Below are positions 48,656 to 61,793 of a stretch of DNA of 64,000 nucleotides, one piece after another. Source of the stretch: Nipponacmea schrenckii (lineage: Eukaryota > Mollusca > Gastropoda > Lottiidae); assembly GCA_030562195.1 (NCBI GenBank), contig CM060202.1:9796001-9860000 (forward strand). Reading direction: 5' to 3'. The position numbers were made by a program, and so were the translations under genes. How positions within the stretch are numbered: the first letter of the stretch is position 1; each line of letters starts with the position of its first letter. Under the pieces are notes generated by a model, which was not told the origin of the DNA, searched no databases, and was given only the letters and a program-made list of their open reading frames with translations.

Positions 48656-51194
48656 TATCCCTTTAATATTTTTAACAGTTTCTCTGCTTCACGCTGAGTT
48701 GTAAAAAAAACTGGGACATATAGCTCGCAACAGGATGCCCTTTAAATTTATTTTGTGACAATAACTTTCAGATCTCAGCAGGTTAAAGTTCAATTTGTGA
48801 CTCGAGGTTTTCTTTTAAAATCTGCCATCGTACCAAATAAAAGTTGGTGAACGACACAAATATAAATTATATGAAAATGAGTACTTTTGTTTTGAAATTG
48901 CTAAATAAATATTTCGACGAGATAAAGCTCTGTTGATTTCTTCAGTTAAAAAGTTTAACAGATAGTGGCGATGATTGGGAAATAGAACCATGCATACTAG
49001 ATGTATTCAACAATAATATCCAAAAGGCAGAAACAGTGGAATTAAAGACAAATAAGAATATTAAGTATTTTCCCTAGCGGTTACAGATGATGACGGATGT
49101 CTGTGGGAAAGACAAACTAACTGCCTTCCTGCAGGTCACATAATAGGAATTTCAATTGATAGTAATGAAGCAAAGATAGTTAGTATAGATTATAGCTAAC
49201 ATATGCCAGTTAAACTTGGTGTTTGATGTTAGATTAATAGTTGACAGTGACAAGTCATTTATTGACTACACAACATTTAATCGTATTGTCAGTACCAGGT
49301 GCCTCCAGGGAACTCTTTTCAAGAAATCTCTGACCGGGTTACCGGCAAAAATTGGGATTTCTAAATTGACAATATCTTGAATGTATCTTCTGCATTATAA
49401 TGAGTTTGATTCTTAAAAACAAAATTAAGCCAAGTAAATTTTATTCCATGTAATGCCAATGACAAAATAATTGCAATTTTAACCCCAAAACCAAATGATC
49501 TCACTAAAGAAATTGTTCAGTAGTATTGGTAACACTCGAGATTTAAGTCTACAAAATTCAACTGGCATGGACGTAAATTTATATAAATTTAATCTATATC
49601 CAATGATTTGCGATTTAATATCGGTAATACTGATACTGTATCTGCATTTAACATGTCGCCATTAATTGGGCCTTTTTATATGAATATCATTTCAACAGAC
49701 AAGCTATGCATGTAATATTGAGAACACCTTCATTTTGAATACAAAAGTTATAAATCTGCTGAATACTTTGACGAAAACCCTCCTTTAATAAAACATGTAA
49801 TAATTGTTAGGAACATCACATACACTGACTTGCATGTTGGACGAGTAAACCAACCACTTGAAGACATCTTCAACCATCTGTATAATAAGATAGATTAAAT
49901 AGTTGATCTTGTCACCACCATTTCAATATATTTCATGCCACGAAATAAATAGTTTTTCTTTTTATTGATTGTCCAAATTTCAAAACCAATTTGTCCACAT
50001 TTTTTCTTTCAACCTTCTTTATTAATCGATCAAAATTTCGACAATTTAATCTAGCTTCAGTTGTATTTTGATGATGCAAGACTAAAGGGTAGCAACTGTC
50101 AGGAGAAACTGGGTATAAAAGTGTCTCGAAATCATCAGCTGTGTCAGTAGGGTCAAATTTGTTTAGCTTTGACTGACAAAAACTGTCTGCAATTTATCAA
50201 CGTATTTAAAGTAGTAACCATTTAAACATCTCTAAGCAAACAATGTCTGAAAGTTGATTCGTTATCGTGATTTAAGATTTGAGAAAAGTGATCGATTTAA
50301 AACCGTTTACAAAATCATACAAATATGATGTATTACCATGATTAAATATGAATATCCCAATGCGCTGAGAGAATAACAAAGAATATTTCAAATTATTTAT
50401 GAGGCAATGAAGAATCCTCGAAAAAAAAGACGAAGGAATATCATTAATTGAGAAACACGGGATAGGCTATTCTTATCACATATTTTATCAACTTTAAATT
50501 TGTTTAAAAGAAATGTGAGTAGAGCGCGTTGAAATTAATTTAAGGACCAATTCTGAAGAACTGTGAAAAAAAAAAGCAACATTGAAGATCTAATGTAAGG
50601 CAAGTCTCTGTACGGCTTTGTCCTCTTAGTACTCAAACAATCTGCCTGGAAAAATGATTCATTGTCGACTTTGAGATTTCAAAACGATCTATAATCCACT
50701 TAAGTATATCTGTTCAACATGAAATGATTATAGTATTATATCAAAAATATGATGATGAATATAATAATTCGAAATATGATTATAGATCAATTAATGAATT
50801 AATGATAACTGCAGACAACACTTATATCACGTACCCGTTTAATGTACTTACAGAAATGCCCAAACCCCTACCCAGAAAGAATAAAGTGAAAAATGTTAAC
50901 TCATCGATTTCATTCGATATGAAACTGTCTCATTTTAATTCATTTCAACATATCAATCGATAAAATAAGAGTTAAATGTACTGAATAAGCAAATAGGTAA
51001 TTAACGATTAACATGGTTGTTAAATAATTTTAAGGTTAATTTATATTCTCGGATTTAATAAGTTCCGGCCTAACAGACTAATAAACTAGAATATATTGAA
51101 TGAAAAATGACAAGAAGGAAATAAGCAAATGTAATATTAGCACTGTTTTGTAGTTTCATTTCATCTATTTAAATATCAATGGCACAAATCATGA
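48656..51194. other. AT-rich spacer, nothing recognised
   Basis: No supported gene or repeat. A 79-codon frame at 50724-50963 is AT-rich and unlike any family I know. Confidence 0.4.
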
Positions 51195-51344
51195 ATGAAA
51201 CAGACTAAACCCATGCCAAAGGTAGCAAAGCGAAATAGAGAGACAGGTCGAACAGAGGGAAATATCACTGTCGATCATCTTTGGGCTCGGTTCTATCGGG
51301 ACGACTCGCAACTCCAACTCTCTCGTGGCATCATTATCTTTTAA
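51195..51344 (+). CDS. Small ORF in a GC-richer patch, unknown
   Basis: ATG to TAA, 49 codons (MKQTKPMPKVAKRNRETGRT at the start, then an acidic-aromatic part with HLWARFYRDDSQLQLSRG). The patch is clearly richer in G and C than the flanking hundreds of bases and uses C/G-ending codons. No signal peptide, no domain that I recognise. It could be a true small protein, an exon, a conserved non-coding element, or chance. Confidence 0.2.
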   Translation: MKQTKPMPKVAKRNRETGRTEGNITVDHLWARFYRDDSQLQLSRGIIIF

Positions 51345-53618
51345 GCTTAGAAAATCTAATTAGAATATCCATAGCATTAAAAGCTGTTGAGAAGATGGAT
51401 TTCCTTCGCATGTGTCGATAGCATAAGATGAATTAAACCCTTGTGGACCAAGAATCCGGAATGGCTTAACCATTTATTTTGTTAGAAAAGTACAATATAT
51501 AATCTGAAAATAGACAAGTAGGCTACAACTACTGTATGGGTCATAAAAAGATTGTCTGTAACGGAAGTGAGGTAATAACTTCTATTCAGCGATATCACGT
51601 TTTGAACAAATTATGGTTCGTGTCATGATTCGGTACCGTATAAAATATGGAAATGAAATAACAAAAAGGGAACCATTTCATATCTTATGTCACCAAGAGC
51701 AGACAATTTTAGATAATTTGTCTATTATTACAACCAAAACAAGTGTAATACGTAAATATTAAAATCGACACGATGCAATTTCAATAAAATATAAAATACA
51801 GTTTCGACAGAATTGAATGAGAATGACAAAAGAATCTGAATTAACTTGTGATATGCTAATCTCAAAACAGATCTTGGAATGGCTTAAATATGTTATGATA
51901 CCACCTTGCACATGGGTTTACCAGAGAAACACCCCACTCTCAGTACCCATAGTGAAATCAGATTCGTTTGATATTTTTATAGAGATGTAGCTCTACTGCT
52001 AAGTACAGTAATTCGGGAAACTAAAGCTATTATAAACTGATTAACATGACTTCGTTACTCTTTTCATAGTGTACCCCAGTCTATCTTATTTCCAATGTTC
52101 CTAAATTTACTATCTGGTTAGATCCAGTCTAAGAATTCAATCAAGAGAACTCCTCGACTTGACACATAGTCGGAGGTAGAAATAACCATTAAAGACTGTT
52201 TAAGCTCTTTGTCCATACTGTCAATATTTGGTTAATAAATAACCGGCATTTGATGAAAATAACAGGTTAAGCTGATGTCCGTTCTAGTGTTTGCTTTTGA
52301 TGATTCTAATTTCTAAACGGTCTGAGCTGTATTCCTGTAATGGTCGTCAGCAACACGCCGCATGCATACGAGGGCTAAAGTAGTAGTTTGGTTAAAGCAA
52401 AGCAGACTGAAAAACCAAAACATCATTCTTGATACATTCAAGATTTTACAGGATGGGTGGAGTCAACTGTTATGGCAAAGGTTGGATAATGGCACTCGGT
52501 AAACCGCTATCTGCAGATCTAATATATAAAACAATTAAAACACGTTCATAGTTTGAAATCCAGGGAAAGACGATGTTCGGACTGAAGTCTGTAATCCATT
52601 GCCTACGCCACGAATGTCTTTCGTGGCCATTATACACAGTTTAATACAGTATAAAATGAACATAAAACCAGTATTGAAGAGATAAGTTTAAGATCTTGAA
52701 CATCTTAGTTGATCTTTTGGCTTACAGCTCTGAACGAGAATATAAATATCCAAACATTCAAAAAGCTCATTCGTGGTTTTGATTAGAAATGATACATTGC
52801 CCCGACATGACAATATAGTAATTCCTATGATCGTTGTTGACGTAAATGGCCAGTAGTCAGAGAATCAATTAGTCAGATCTATAAAATAAATACTCGGATG
52901 TCTAAAGTAGTATTACAAAGGAATCGCCTGGATACGTATAGCTAGTCGGACTACAATTTAGAAGTAGTAATTCCCACCATGGGGCATCAACCAATTCCAT
53001 TGTTGATGACAGTAAAATCCTCAAGACTGGTATACATAAAATGACGTCTTTATTAACAATTCGCATAAATACTTTGTGTTGGAGTGTAACAGATATAAAA
53101 GTATCAATTAAATTTGCTGGTGCCGTTCCGTTGCAATCTGAATAAACCGGGCCAGGTTAAATAAGAAATAAACCAACTTAAAGACAACAAGTAACACCTG
53201 GAAGGAATACGTTTTATGGCCCTGATAAATTTGCAGATTTAAGATAGTGCTCTATCACCCAGGGTTTGTATATTTGCATATTTACATTGCTTTGAAAGAT
53301 CAAAGAAAAACTATTCTTTATTGTACCCACATAAAAACCCTCAAACAACACAGAAGTTTACCAAAATATATTTGTAATAACAGTTATATAGATTTGATAA
53401 CAATGATCAGATTATTTGATCTACCTACATGTTATAGACTCCAGGGAGCCGTGCTTGATTGGTTTACTATTGACTATGTAATGTATTATGTTACCATTAT
53501 ATTATCTTACTAATAGTTTCTAACTACTACTGATTGTTTTAACTGTTAATTAAAGAACTCCCTTGGCACCGTATACGTCGACTGGAACACGGAACAAACG
53601 ATGCACTACTTAACTCTT
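51345..53618. other. AT-rich spacer, nothing recognised
   Basis: No supported gene. A short hairpin (GCCACGAA, loop TGTCT, TTCGTGGC; 52607-52627) is the only structure I noted. Confidence 0.4.
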
Positions 53619-53666
53619 ATTCTATGTCAGATATTTACAAACATTCTATGTCAGATATTTACAAAC
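53619..53666 (+). repeat. 24-bp tandem duplication
   Basis: ATTCTATGTCAGATATTTAC begins both copies, at 53619 and 53643; the copies are identical. Confidence 0.95.
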
Positions 53667-53781
53667 AACGGCCTAATGGGGGTTTTTTTGTTTCATTTAG
53701 ATACGATTATTTATTCGTCTGAGCGGATAATAACGTCGCTCATACAATACTATGAGCAACATCTACCCGATACATGATGCG

Positions 53782-53940
53782 TCTTGAATGTACACATGAG
53801 TATGCTAAATTTGACGCTTGATTTCTAGAATGTACACTTTTGTATGCTTAATTTGAAGCTTGATTCTAGAATGTACACTTTTGTCTGCTAAATTTGAAGC
53901 AGGATTTATAGAATATACATTTTTTGTCTGTTAAATGTTT
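53782..53940 (+). repeat. ~42-bp minisatellite, four copies
   Basis: GAATGTACACTTTTGT with TATGCTTAATTTGAAGCTTG recurs at 53786, 53828, 53869 and 53911, spacing 41-42 bp, with increasing divergence in the outer copies. Confidence 0.9.
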
Positions 53941-54008
53941 TGCAGTTTGTATCGATATTCGAAAATGCCTAAAACTTAAATGCGAAATGGGATTTTGGAC
54001 ATAGAAAC

Positions 54009-54204
54009 CATGAGCTGAATGATCACAAAAACCGAATTCTTGACGTAATTATAATATTGATATGCTTGTATGCTAGCATGATTACCAATTGTACACAACG
54101 ATCGAACATGAGCTGAATGATCACAAAAACCGAATTCTTGACGTAATTATAATATTGATATGCTTGTATGCTAGCATGATTACCAATTGTACACAACGAT
54201 CGAA
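54009..54204 (+). repeat. 98-bp tandem duplication
   Basis: CATGAGCTGAATGATCACAA starts both units (54009 and 54107). The units appear identical through CACAACGATCGAAC. A 70-codon minus frame here simply repeats with the unit. Confidence 0.95.
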
Positions 54205-55510
54205 CAAGAAACTTTGGTCTATTTTGTCTTAACATTATGTTAACTCTTTCCGAATACCTTCAGTCAGTTCGCCACTTCCGTCTGGTATGTTAGTATTCTG
54301 TAAATGTATAGTTATTGAACTCGCTGATATTTTCTTATTTTAAATTCCCAATAGGGAATGATAATACATGCTAACGTCCTTTTATGTGAAGTGACAAACT
54401 TTAGAAAGCAAGGTGCTAAAAAGGTTTATTTATGTTTTTCAACTCATTTCGATCATGTGTAATTGAGGCGTGTGAGGCTGGAATAAAACAGGCTTGAATT
54501 GTTAGAATTAATGATATTTAAAAAATATAATACAAGGCATTCTAACTTTAGACAGAAGATTTCTTTTCGAAATAGAATCACAAAATTAACCACTAACTTA
54601 TAGCTGTTATGTGTATGAATTATTAATTAACCGGTGTTTTAAATATTGGAACAAAACAAAACAACGAATTTTATCATATTCTGACAAGTTTCTTTGTAAT
54701 TTATAACTTTACGCCTAGATTACAACAAATTAAAAGGTAAAATCATCCATCACTGTCCGTCTCGCCAACAAGTAAACAAATACCAAGCAAGGACAATTAA
54801 ATCACTTCCGCACAGAAAGAGGAAAGGAAGTACATGTTCTATGATTGTCTCCGACGCTAAAATAATAATGAAGTACATTGGCTGAATAAATACTGGAGGC
54901 ATTTAACATGTACAGATTTTTTGATTGGGAGTTAATTAAAGAGAATTATTCACATATTAATTGACTTGATTTGTATTGATTTGTACAGTAAATTAGATTT
55001 CTAATGTGTTACATCTAATACTCCCTTTTTACACATTATGTTTAATTAATCTCAATTAAATTACTGTCTGCGACATTCGTTTTGGAATTGTTTAAAGTTG
55101 CTACAATCTGAATTGAGATATACAATAAAATTATTCTCCTGACAATACTTATAAACATATATATTATTATTCTCCGCATACTTATAGAGCCGGATGTTAA
55201 TACGAATACTGTTTGTCTCCTTTCCGGTGTGCCAGTATTTCCTTTTTTGTTAGCATACAATAATATCTTTCTAAGTCTTTCCACATACATCTTAATCAAA
55301 GTGTCATCTTTGTTAATTGGACATGGAATTTCGATATTTTTGGACCTTGAACAGTATCCTCAGCTGTCTCAGAAGAGTGTAAAAATAAAAATATCACGAT
55401 CCACCGTAAGCATACTTAGAGATGCATTGTATCAAGCTAAATATCTCCTTTGATAAAGTATAACAACTCATCCCCCCTCCCCTCCCCTATACATTTTATA
55501 TTAGCTAAAC
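54205..55510. other. AT-rich spacer, nothing recognised
   Basis: No supported gene. A C-rich run (CATCCCCCCTCCCCTCCCCT) lies at 55469-55488, next to the small transposon. Confidence 0.4.
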
Positions 55511-55912
55511 TAATGTCCAAAAGAAACGATACCACTTGTTTGCAAAAACAGTAAAGAAAAAAAAAATGCAGAACTTTAGGATTGGTGTAATACTTTTGAA
55601 AAATCTTTTATCAACATCTGTGCAGAAATTCATTTCAATAAAATGTGTACAATCAATATGACAAGCCTTTAAAGATGGGTGGGGTCTGTCAGCTGTTTTA
55701 TACAGTTTATATGCACGTACAACTAGAGAGGTGAATGTCACTTCACGTAATTTGTGTTTTTCCCAGAAGTGATTGATTCTTTCCAGTATTTTTGATCAAA
55801 ATTATGAGGTGTTTGGGATGTGCAATACATATTAGCAGGTTTTCATATTAAAAAATTCACTTTGTGAAAAAAAAAATTGAAAAAACATTGGTATCGTTTC
55901 TTTTGGACACTA
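55511..55912. mobile_element. 398-bp non-autonomous element with 22-bp TIRs, TA-flanked
   Basis: Left end ATGTCCAAAAGAAACGATAC (55513-55534) and right end GGTATCGTTTCTTTTGGACA (55889-55910) are inverted copies with one mismatch at the outermost base. TA lies just outside each end (55511-55512 and 55911-55912), as in Tc1/mariner-type insertions. No transposase is encoded. The interior is AT-rich with two A runs near the ends. A 78-codon minus frame (55505-55741) reads through one TIR and is not a gene. Confidence 0.8.
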
Positions 55913-55924
55913 GTTTATATACGT

Positions 55925-56310
55925 GAATGGTAATGTTACTGGTGTTGCTAGATAACAATGTTTACTGATTGATTGATGGTTATGTTAATGGATGGTTAGG
56001 TTATTGGATGGTTATGTATATGGATGTTTAGGTTATTGAATGGTTATGTTAATGGATGGTAATGTTACTGGATGGCAATGTTACTGGATGTGATGTTACT
56101 TGGTAGTTATGTTTTTAGATGGGAATGGTACTGGATGGTAATGTTACTGGATCGTAATGTTGTTGGCTGATAATGTTATTGGATTGTAATGTTACAGTGC
56201 GGTTATGTTATTGGATGGTAATGTTACTAGATGGTATGTTACTGGAAAGTAATGGTTCTGGACGTAATGTTACTGGATAATTTTTATGTTACTGGGTGGT
56301 AATATTAATA
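55925..56310 (+). repeat. ~16-bp minisatellite, irregular
   Basis: More than twenty variants of TGGATGGTAATGTTAC, with TTATGTTAATGGATGG forms at the left and TAATGTTACTGGAT forms at the right. Insertions and single-base changes are frequent. It starts 13 bp after the TA of the small transposon. Confidence 0.9.
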
Positions 56311-59300
56311 CTAATGCCGAGCCTATGTTGGTTTGTTTTACAAAACATTAAAAAAATAAGCCAAGACGATATGCACGATGAACATGTTTCATGAAACCAT
56401 ATTCAACAAAAGGTTTTTCATTAAGTATATCCCCTTGATGTTTGTCTTGTGCTCTTTTAAACGGCGGACGCAAAGATACAATTCCATTTATCAATGGAAT
56501 AAATCCTATTGAAATGAGCCCTATCGTGTTTCATAGTTTTGATGGTCAAATGACGGAAGCTAGACTTAATGGTGTGAGTAAGTCTTCTGTCTAGTTGAAT
56601 GTGATGATAATTTAGGATTAGCCTCTTTGGCCTTATTTCTTTCACCTGTCAGTAAAATTTATTAGTAGATTTTCTTAATTAGTTTTAGAAATCACGTGAA
56701 GATAAAATCAGCTTTCTGCTAAATATAACAATTCACACCAAGCCACTATTTCAGAAAGATGAGCACGGCATCAAGACAATTTCGTCTTGTATCCTGAAAT
56801 GAGTTAATTAAGCGAGTGAATTCAAAAACACACACGTTTGACAATATATGTTAAAGAATATTACAGCGATGCTTTGATAAGGTAACATTGATAATTGAAG
56901 GTCAGAGAGTTAGATGCAGGGTTGAGCACGGATCAAATAGAATAACATCTTAACACTAGAGTATTCAATAATAAAGATTAACAAATAGTAATGTTTATGC
57001 TGTAACATTTGTGCAAAATGTTTCCACTATGCCAATCAACCAATGAAAGTATGCAGATCATAAATGCATAAATGGGATTCTATGCATTCATAATCTGTGT
57101 GATGTCATCTCTACCAAGTAAGTGAGCATCGATATAGGAATGAAACGAAAGTCTGCACGCCGTTAAATCAAAGCTTTGTAAAGTAGAAACCTGTATTAAG
57201 GCTATTAAATAGTCGGTTTATGAGAGTCTTTAAAACAAAGATGATGGAACTATGTTAGTCGAATTCCTGGTTTGTAAAGATTTCTTTGTCAAAATCATGA
57301 AGAGTGTTGATTTTAAATTTTGAGAATCAGAAACATGAGTAATGAGAACAAAACGAGAAATACGTTTTTTGGGGGGATACATTTTTGGTAAAATGGTTCA
57401 ACTCAAAGATGTCTAACGATCAGAACTGTGGCGCGTACGATTCATTTAAATCAAATTTATTATGAAATTAAGAAATCTTAAATGACATAGATAATAAGAG
57501 CATGTCAGGGTCGACAGTTTGATAACCGATCTGGAATATATCACTTCAATCCGTTATTATCGAGGAATCTGAGAAATATAATCAATTTGTACCCGCTTTA
57601 TTATATTCTTGCCAGTAAAAATATAGCCGTAATTATATTTGTAGTTCGTTGGAAGTCGTGTTACAATGATTCTTGCTTCTGATATTCTCTTGTAAGACAT
57701 ATTACTACTATCTTCACAGAGTAAAGAGCACGAGTTTTCAGAAACACCATACAAATAATAAGCAATTCCTGTTTTGTTCATCCAGGATTACACACGCTTA
57801 TTAATGCTTATTAATTATTAGAGGGCGTTATGAACAATGAACTCGTTCAATTCTATCTTCTGGAGAGAAACAATTTAAATTAAACGTGCGAATCGGAGGC
57901 ATCCAATCTAGCGCCTAAACTTTTATACATCGTACATTCTAGAATAGATGTTACTGTTACCTTATCCTTTTATATAGCCTTCATTTGTAATGAGTTTGTT
58001 GAGATAATATCAGCATTCGCCAAACACATTTTTTGAATCACGCGACTACAATGGCGTGCAGAGACATCTTCTTATTCATATCTAAAAACCTGAACATACT
58101 TTTCAGATGCTGGAAATAAAACACTTGCAAAAAGCCTGCATAAAATTAAATTGATCAGTTATTACGCTGAAATGTTTAGACAACAATCAAAAGGCACACG
58201 CACTACAGCCAACCGAGCTCTTCTCTGATCGTGACTTTCTATCAGAAGTCCGAACGGGTTTGCCATATTCTAAGTTAAGGAAACTATAGGAAAACTGTTA
58301 AAATATGTAACTACGCTTTAACGATGTCTAAGTAGTACGGGATTTTAAAAAAAGACTTGAAAAACTACTTTCCTTAGAAAAACCGTCATCACATATTCTA
58401 AAAACTTAACTTTACTTAGCTACTCAGCACTACGAAATGAATGGTTCTTGATCATGGTCCTAGCTTTCTACGAATTCACCGTAACACCAAATCAAATTGT
58501 AAAAAAAAACTATAGTGCTGTGATTAATTTAACTTCCAAACGCCATATTCTTGGTAGTGCTCAATCAAAACACGTATTTCAAAGATAGCAATAGTTGCTT
58601 GAAAGCAATTTTAAGAGAAAATTCTGAAATCTATTTGCGTAGCGTGTATGTTCAGAAGATGAAATTAAATTCAACTGTTGTCTAAAAGCCTATACGGCTC
58701 CTTCGTTAACTTGTACAATGGAATGCGTTTTAAAATTCGTCAGATATCGTCTACAGAGGCTCTCAACAATAGAGCGCTATATATCTGTGCTATTTGATAT
58801 CATTATTGTGCAGGCTAGGTAATAACACACATTATCTAATAATTTACAAAATGTACAATAACCTTTTATAGCACTAGATTTAATTTACATTTTCCTCCGT
58901 CGTTTTTCTTTGTGTCAATACGATGATGTCTTTTGTACTCGACACACAATAGTTATATGTCCTACCAAACGCAATCAAAGGCTTTTTATAAAATCGAGCT
59001 TTAACAGGCCATTTATAAAGATTACATTTATTTATAATTTTTTGTTAAATCATGTCTAAAGTTTTAAAACGGCAATGATAGATTTGTTGGGAACGCTGTC
59101 CAACTTAGTGACACCAACCCACTAAAGGAATCAAATAAACATTGTTTTGTTAGCCTCGCATACTAAAGTAAAAACTTTACAGGAGAGTACTAAAAGTGGT
59201 TACATTCTTGCGTTTTATAATCAGACAACTCAAATTAAAAATAATATTCAAATGCAAAGATTTGTATTTTTTGCTTTAAGAGTAAACGTGTAGGTTACGT

Positions 59301-61640
59301 ACCAAACGGAAACAGACCATACTGCACAGATCAAAAATCTATGGTTCGAATAAAAACTAAACCATTTAGAGGAAAACATATAATTTTCTCGTCATGGTTC
59401 TTAATAGAGATAATAAAATATACGTTAAATGATCTTCAAGCATCCTCTGCGAAATAGAATATTAAAACTTATTTTTAGCAAACCTCCAATGAAATGTATC
59501 ATTGCAATTTTTTATTAATTTACCCCCGTAGGCTTGTGCGTCACGGGCTATAAATGAAAGTAACTATAAGACAAAATAAAGAAAGTATGAATTCTCACGC
59601 ACACAATGAAAAAACATAAAGGCCCGGAACCTCATTTCAAACTTCTTCGAAAATACATTTTCCAAGCCATAATGGAAAGCTGATTTCAGTCAACTAGTAC
59701 ATGCACTTTGATTTCAATCTTTGCTATATTTACGATACCCATACGTTTCGTCGTAGGATTAGGTTGAAATAAATTGGGGTCGTCATATTGTTACATTACC
59801 ACAGATTACAGTGATATGTCTTTAAAAAAAATATTTGAAATAGCTTCAAAGCTTCCACCATCAAAGTCAAAGAGTATTTTTGGAATCATCCTCAATGATT
59901 ACAACCCTAATAATAAAATATATTAACATCTGCTTCCTTTCTTAATAAACCAAGTTTGACGGTTTCTCTTGATCTTCCTCGATTATTGAATCAATTTAGC
60001 ATATTTTTTTTTCTCGGTTCCTCCAAAAAATCAAGTATCATTGAAAACCTATTTAATCGCCAGACTAAATCTTAATAAATGTATTCTGAAATATCAAATT
60101 TCTACTCTTGTGTCCTTGAGGAGAGGATAAACGATCGTCTATTAATGATTCCACTGAATATATCTCATCCCTTCTGGTCAAATATGAGATTACTTTAAAC
60201 GTTCAGATGTTCGATCACCTTCAATGTATGGAACAATTACCCGTTTCGCATACTGTTGCACAGTCTACATAATGAAACTATGGCAAAATACACTATTTCA
60301 TTTCAAGACCAGCAGATGATGACTTTGTAGTGAAAAGAGTGGTAAATGAGAGATGTCAATTCTACGGAGTTCAATGGTAAATCAAATTATAAATAATAGA
60401 AAAGAAATTCTAATATTTCTTTGTTTGACCAGTGAAGTGCGACGTCTTGATGGCTCTACCAATGTAAGCACAATAATGAACCTGACATTGATCACTAATA
60501 AAACTTCTCGACAAGTCTTTTGAATGTTTTTTTTTATTCCTAAGTGAGCAAACCGCATACATTTTTAAGTCTAATTTTTAAAAATAGCACTACAACAGGT
60601 TATGCAAGAAAGCTATTTTTCTTATGGAAGGAAGCTAATTTGGATCTCCCTGCTGCAACGAATGTAGAAAAGGTACATTGAAAGTTTAGAGTATTGTATG
60701 CTGGGCTCTAAGGACTGTTAATAGAAAAAAATGTAAGAGATTGAGTGCCATTGTGGAAGTTAATTGCATGGATTTGTCCGCCTTCATCATTAAGCACAAG
60801 AAGAAAATGATGAATGAACAACCATTGCCCCTTAATTATGGATTGTTTAACAGCTTAACAAAATAATAACTTTATTGTTAAAGTATAGTCTTTCTAGTTA
60901 AAAATAACCCTGACAAAATTTGATTAATTTGGTCCGCTTGAAGGTAAAATATTTCTAATAATTTGTCTTTATACTTAAGGGAAGAAAGTGAGAGAGAATC
61001 TAACATATAATTGCAATCAGTGAATTGGTACCTCTTTGTCTATCTAGATGTCTGTGCCATTACAATAGACATACATGATGTTCCAATGATGGTTCTCTAA
61101 TTAAAGACAAATTAAAACATCCTCACGCTAATATGATCTTGTTAACTGTTAATTTATAACAAATCGGTTCTATATCTGCATGTAAACCAAAACATTAAAA
61201 AAAATCTTAAATGATCAGATCTCATTTTCAAATTTCTAATAGAAGTTCTGTTGCAAAACTTTTTTTTTATATTATTTCGGCCTGAGCAATGACAGCGCCA
61301 GCCTCTTTGGGTACAAGTAGGGAGCAGTCTCGACGAAAAGTGTGATAACTGTTAAGATTGAGATTCAAAATGAGGTATCATAGCCGAAAGTCGATCGTAA
61401 AACGTCTCTTTGAAAAATTAAAAATATTTTAGTGCATTTTGTCACATATTTTGGGGTGAAATTGTATAAAATGATATTTTAAATTTTTTTAAAATGATGT
61501 AGACAAACAAATCATTTTCTATGGATCCACATGCCACTTCCCCCCTGAACACATATAGGCGCCGTCATTACTTCAAGGTATAACCCTTATATGAATTGTC
61601 AATCATGTGACCAACTGAAGCCACAAAGTAATTTTTGGTG
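56311..61640. other. AT-rich stretch, no gene recognised
   Basis: Frames up to about 75 codons (for example 57557-57781 minus) have no recognisable features. No repeats of note. Confidence 0.4.
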
Positions 61641-61645
61641 GTTAG

Positions 61646-61793
61646 ATTCAAGACAATACAACTCCGCGTTAAAAAATTGAGATGTTTGGAGCGCACTAGG
61701 TTAATCGCCCACAGACAAGTCAAGGCCATCCGGGATATAGTGGCTGACATGAGCGAAGCTTATCAATTAGTTAGTCTAATTGAAAGATACTGA
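61646..61793 (+). CDS. Candidate exon with a basic helical segment, unknown
   Basis: A possible acceptor (TTTTTGGTGGTTAG, AG at 61644-61645) opens a frame of 48 codons to a TGA at 61791-61793. The encoded segment (LRVKKLRCLERTRLIAHRQV, then KAIRDIVADMSEAYQLV) looks like a charged amphipathic helix, and the DNA is GC-richer than around it. A GTTAGT after CAATTA near 61770 could be a donor. The minus-strand frame here (61568-61750) overlaps it and looks less protein-like. I cannot name a family, and no neighbouring exon was found. Confidence 0.2.
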
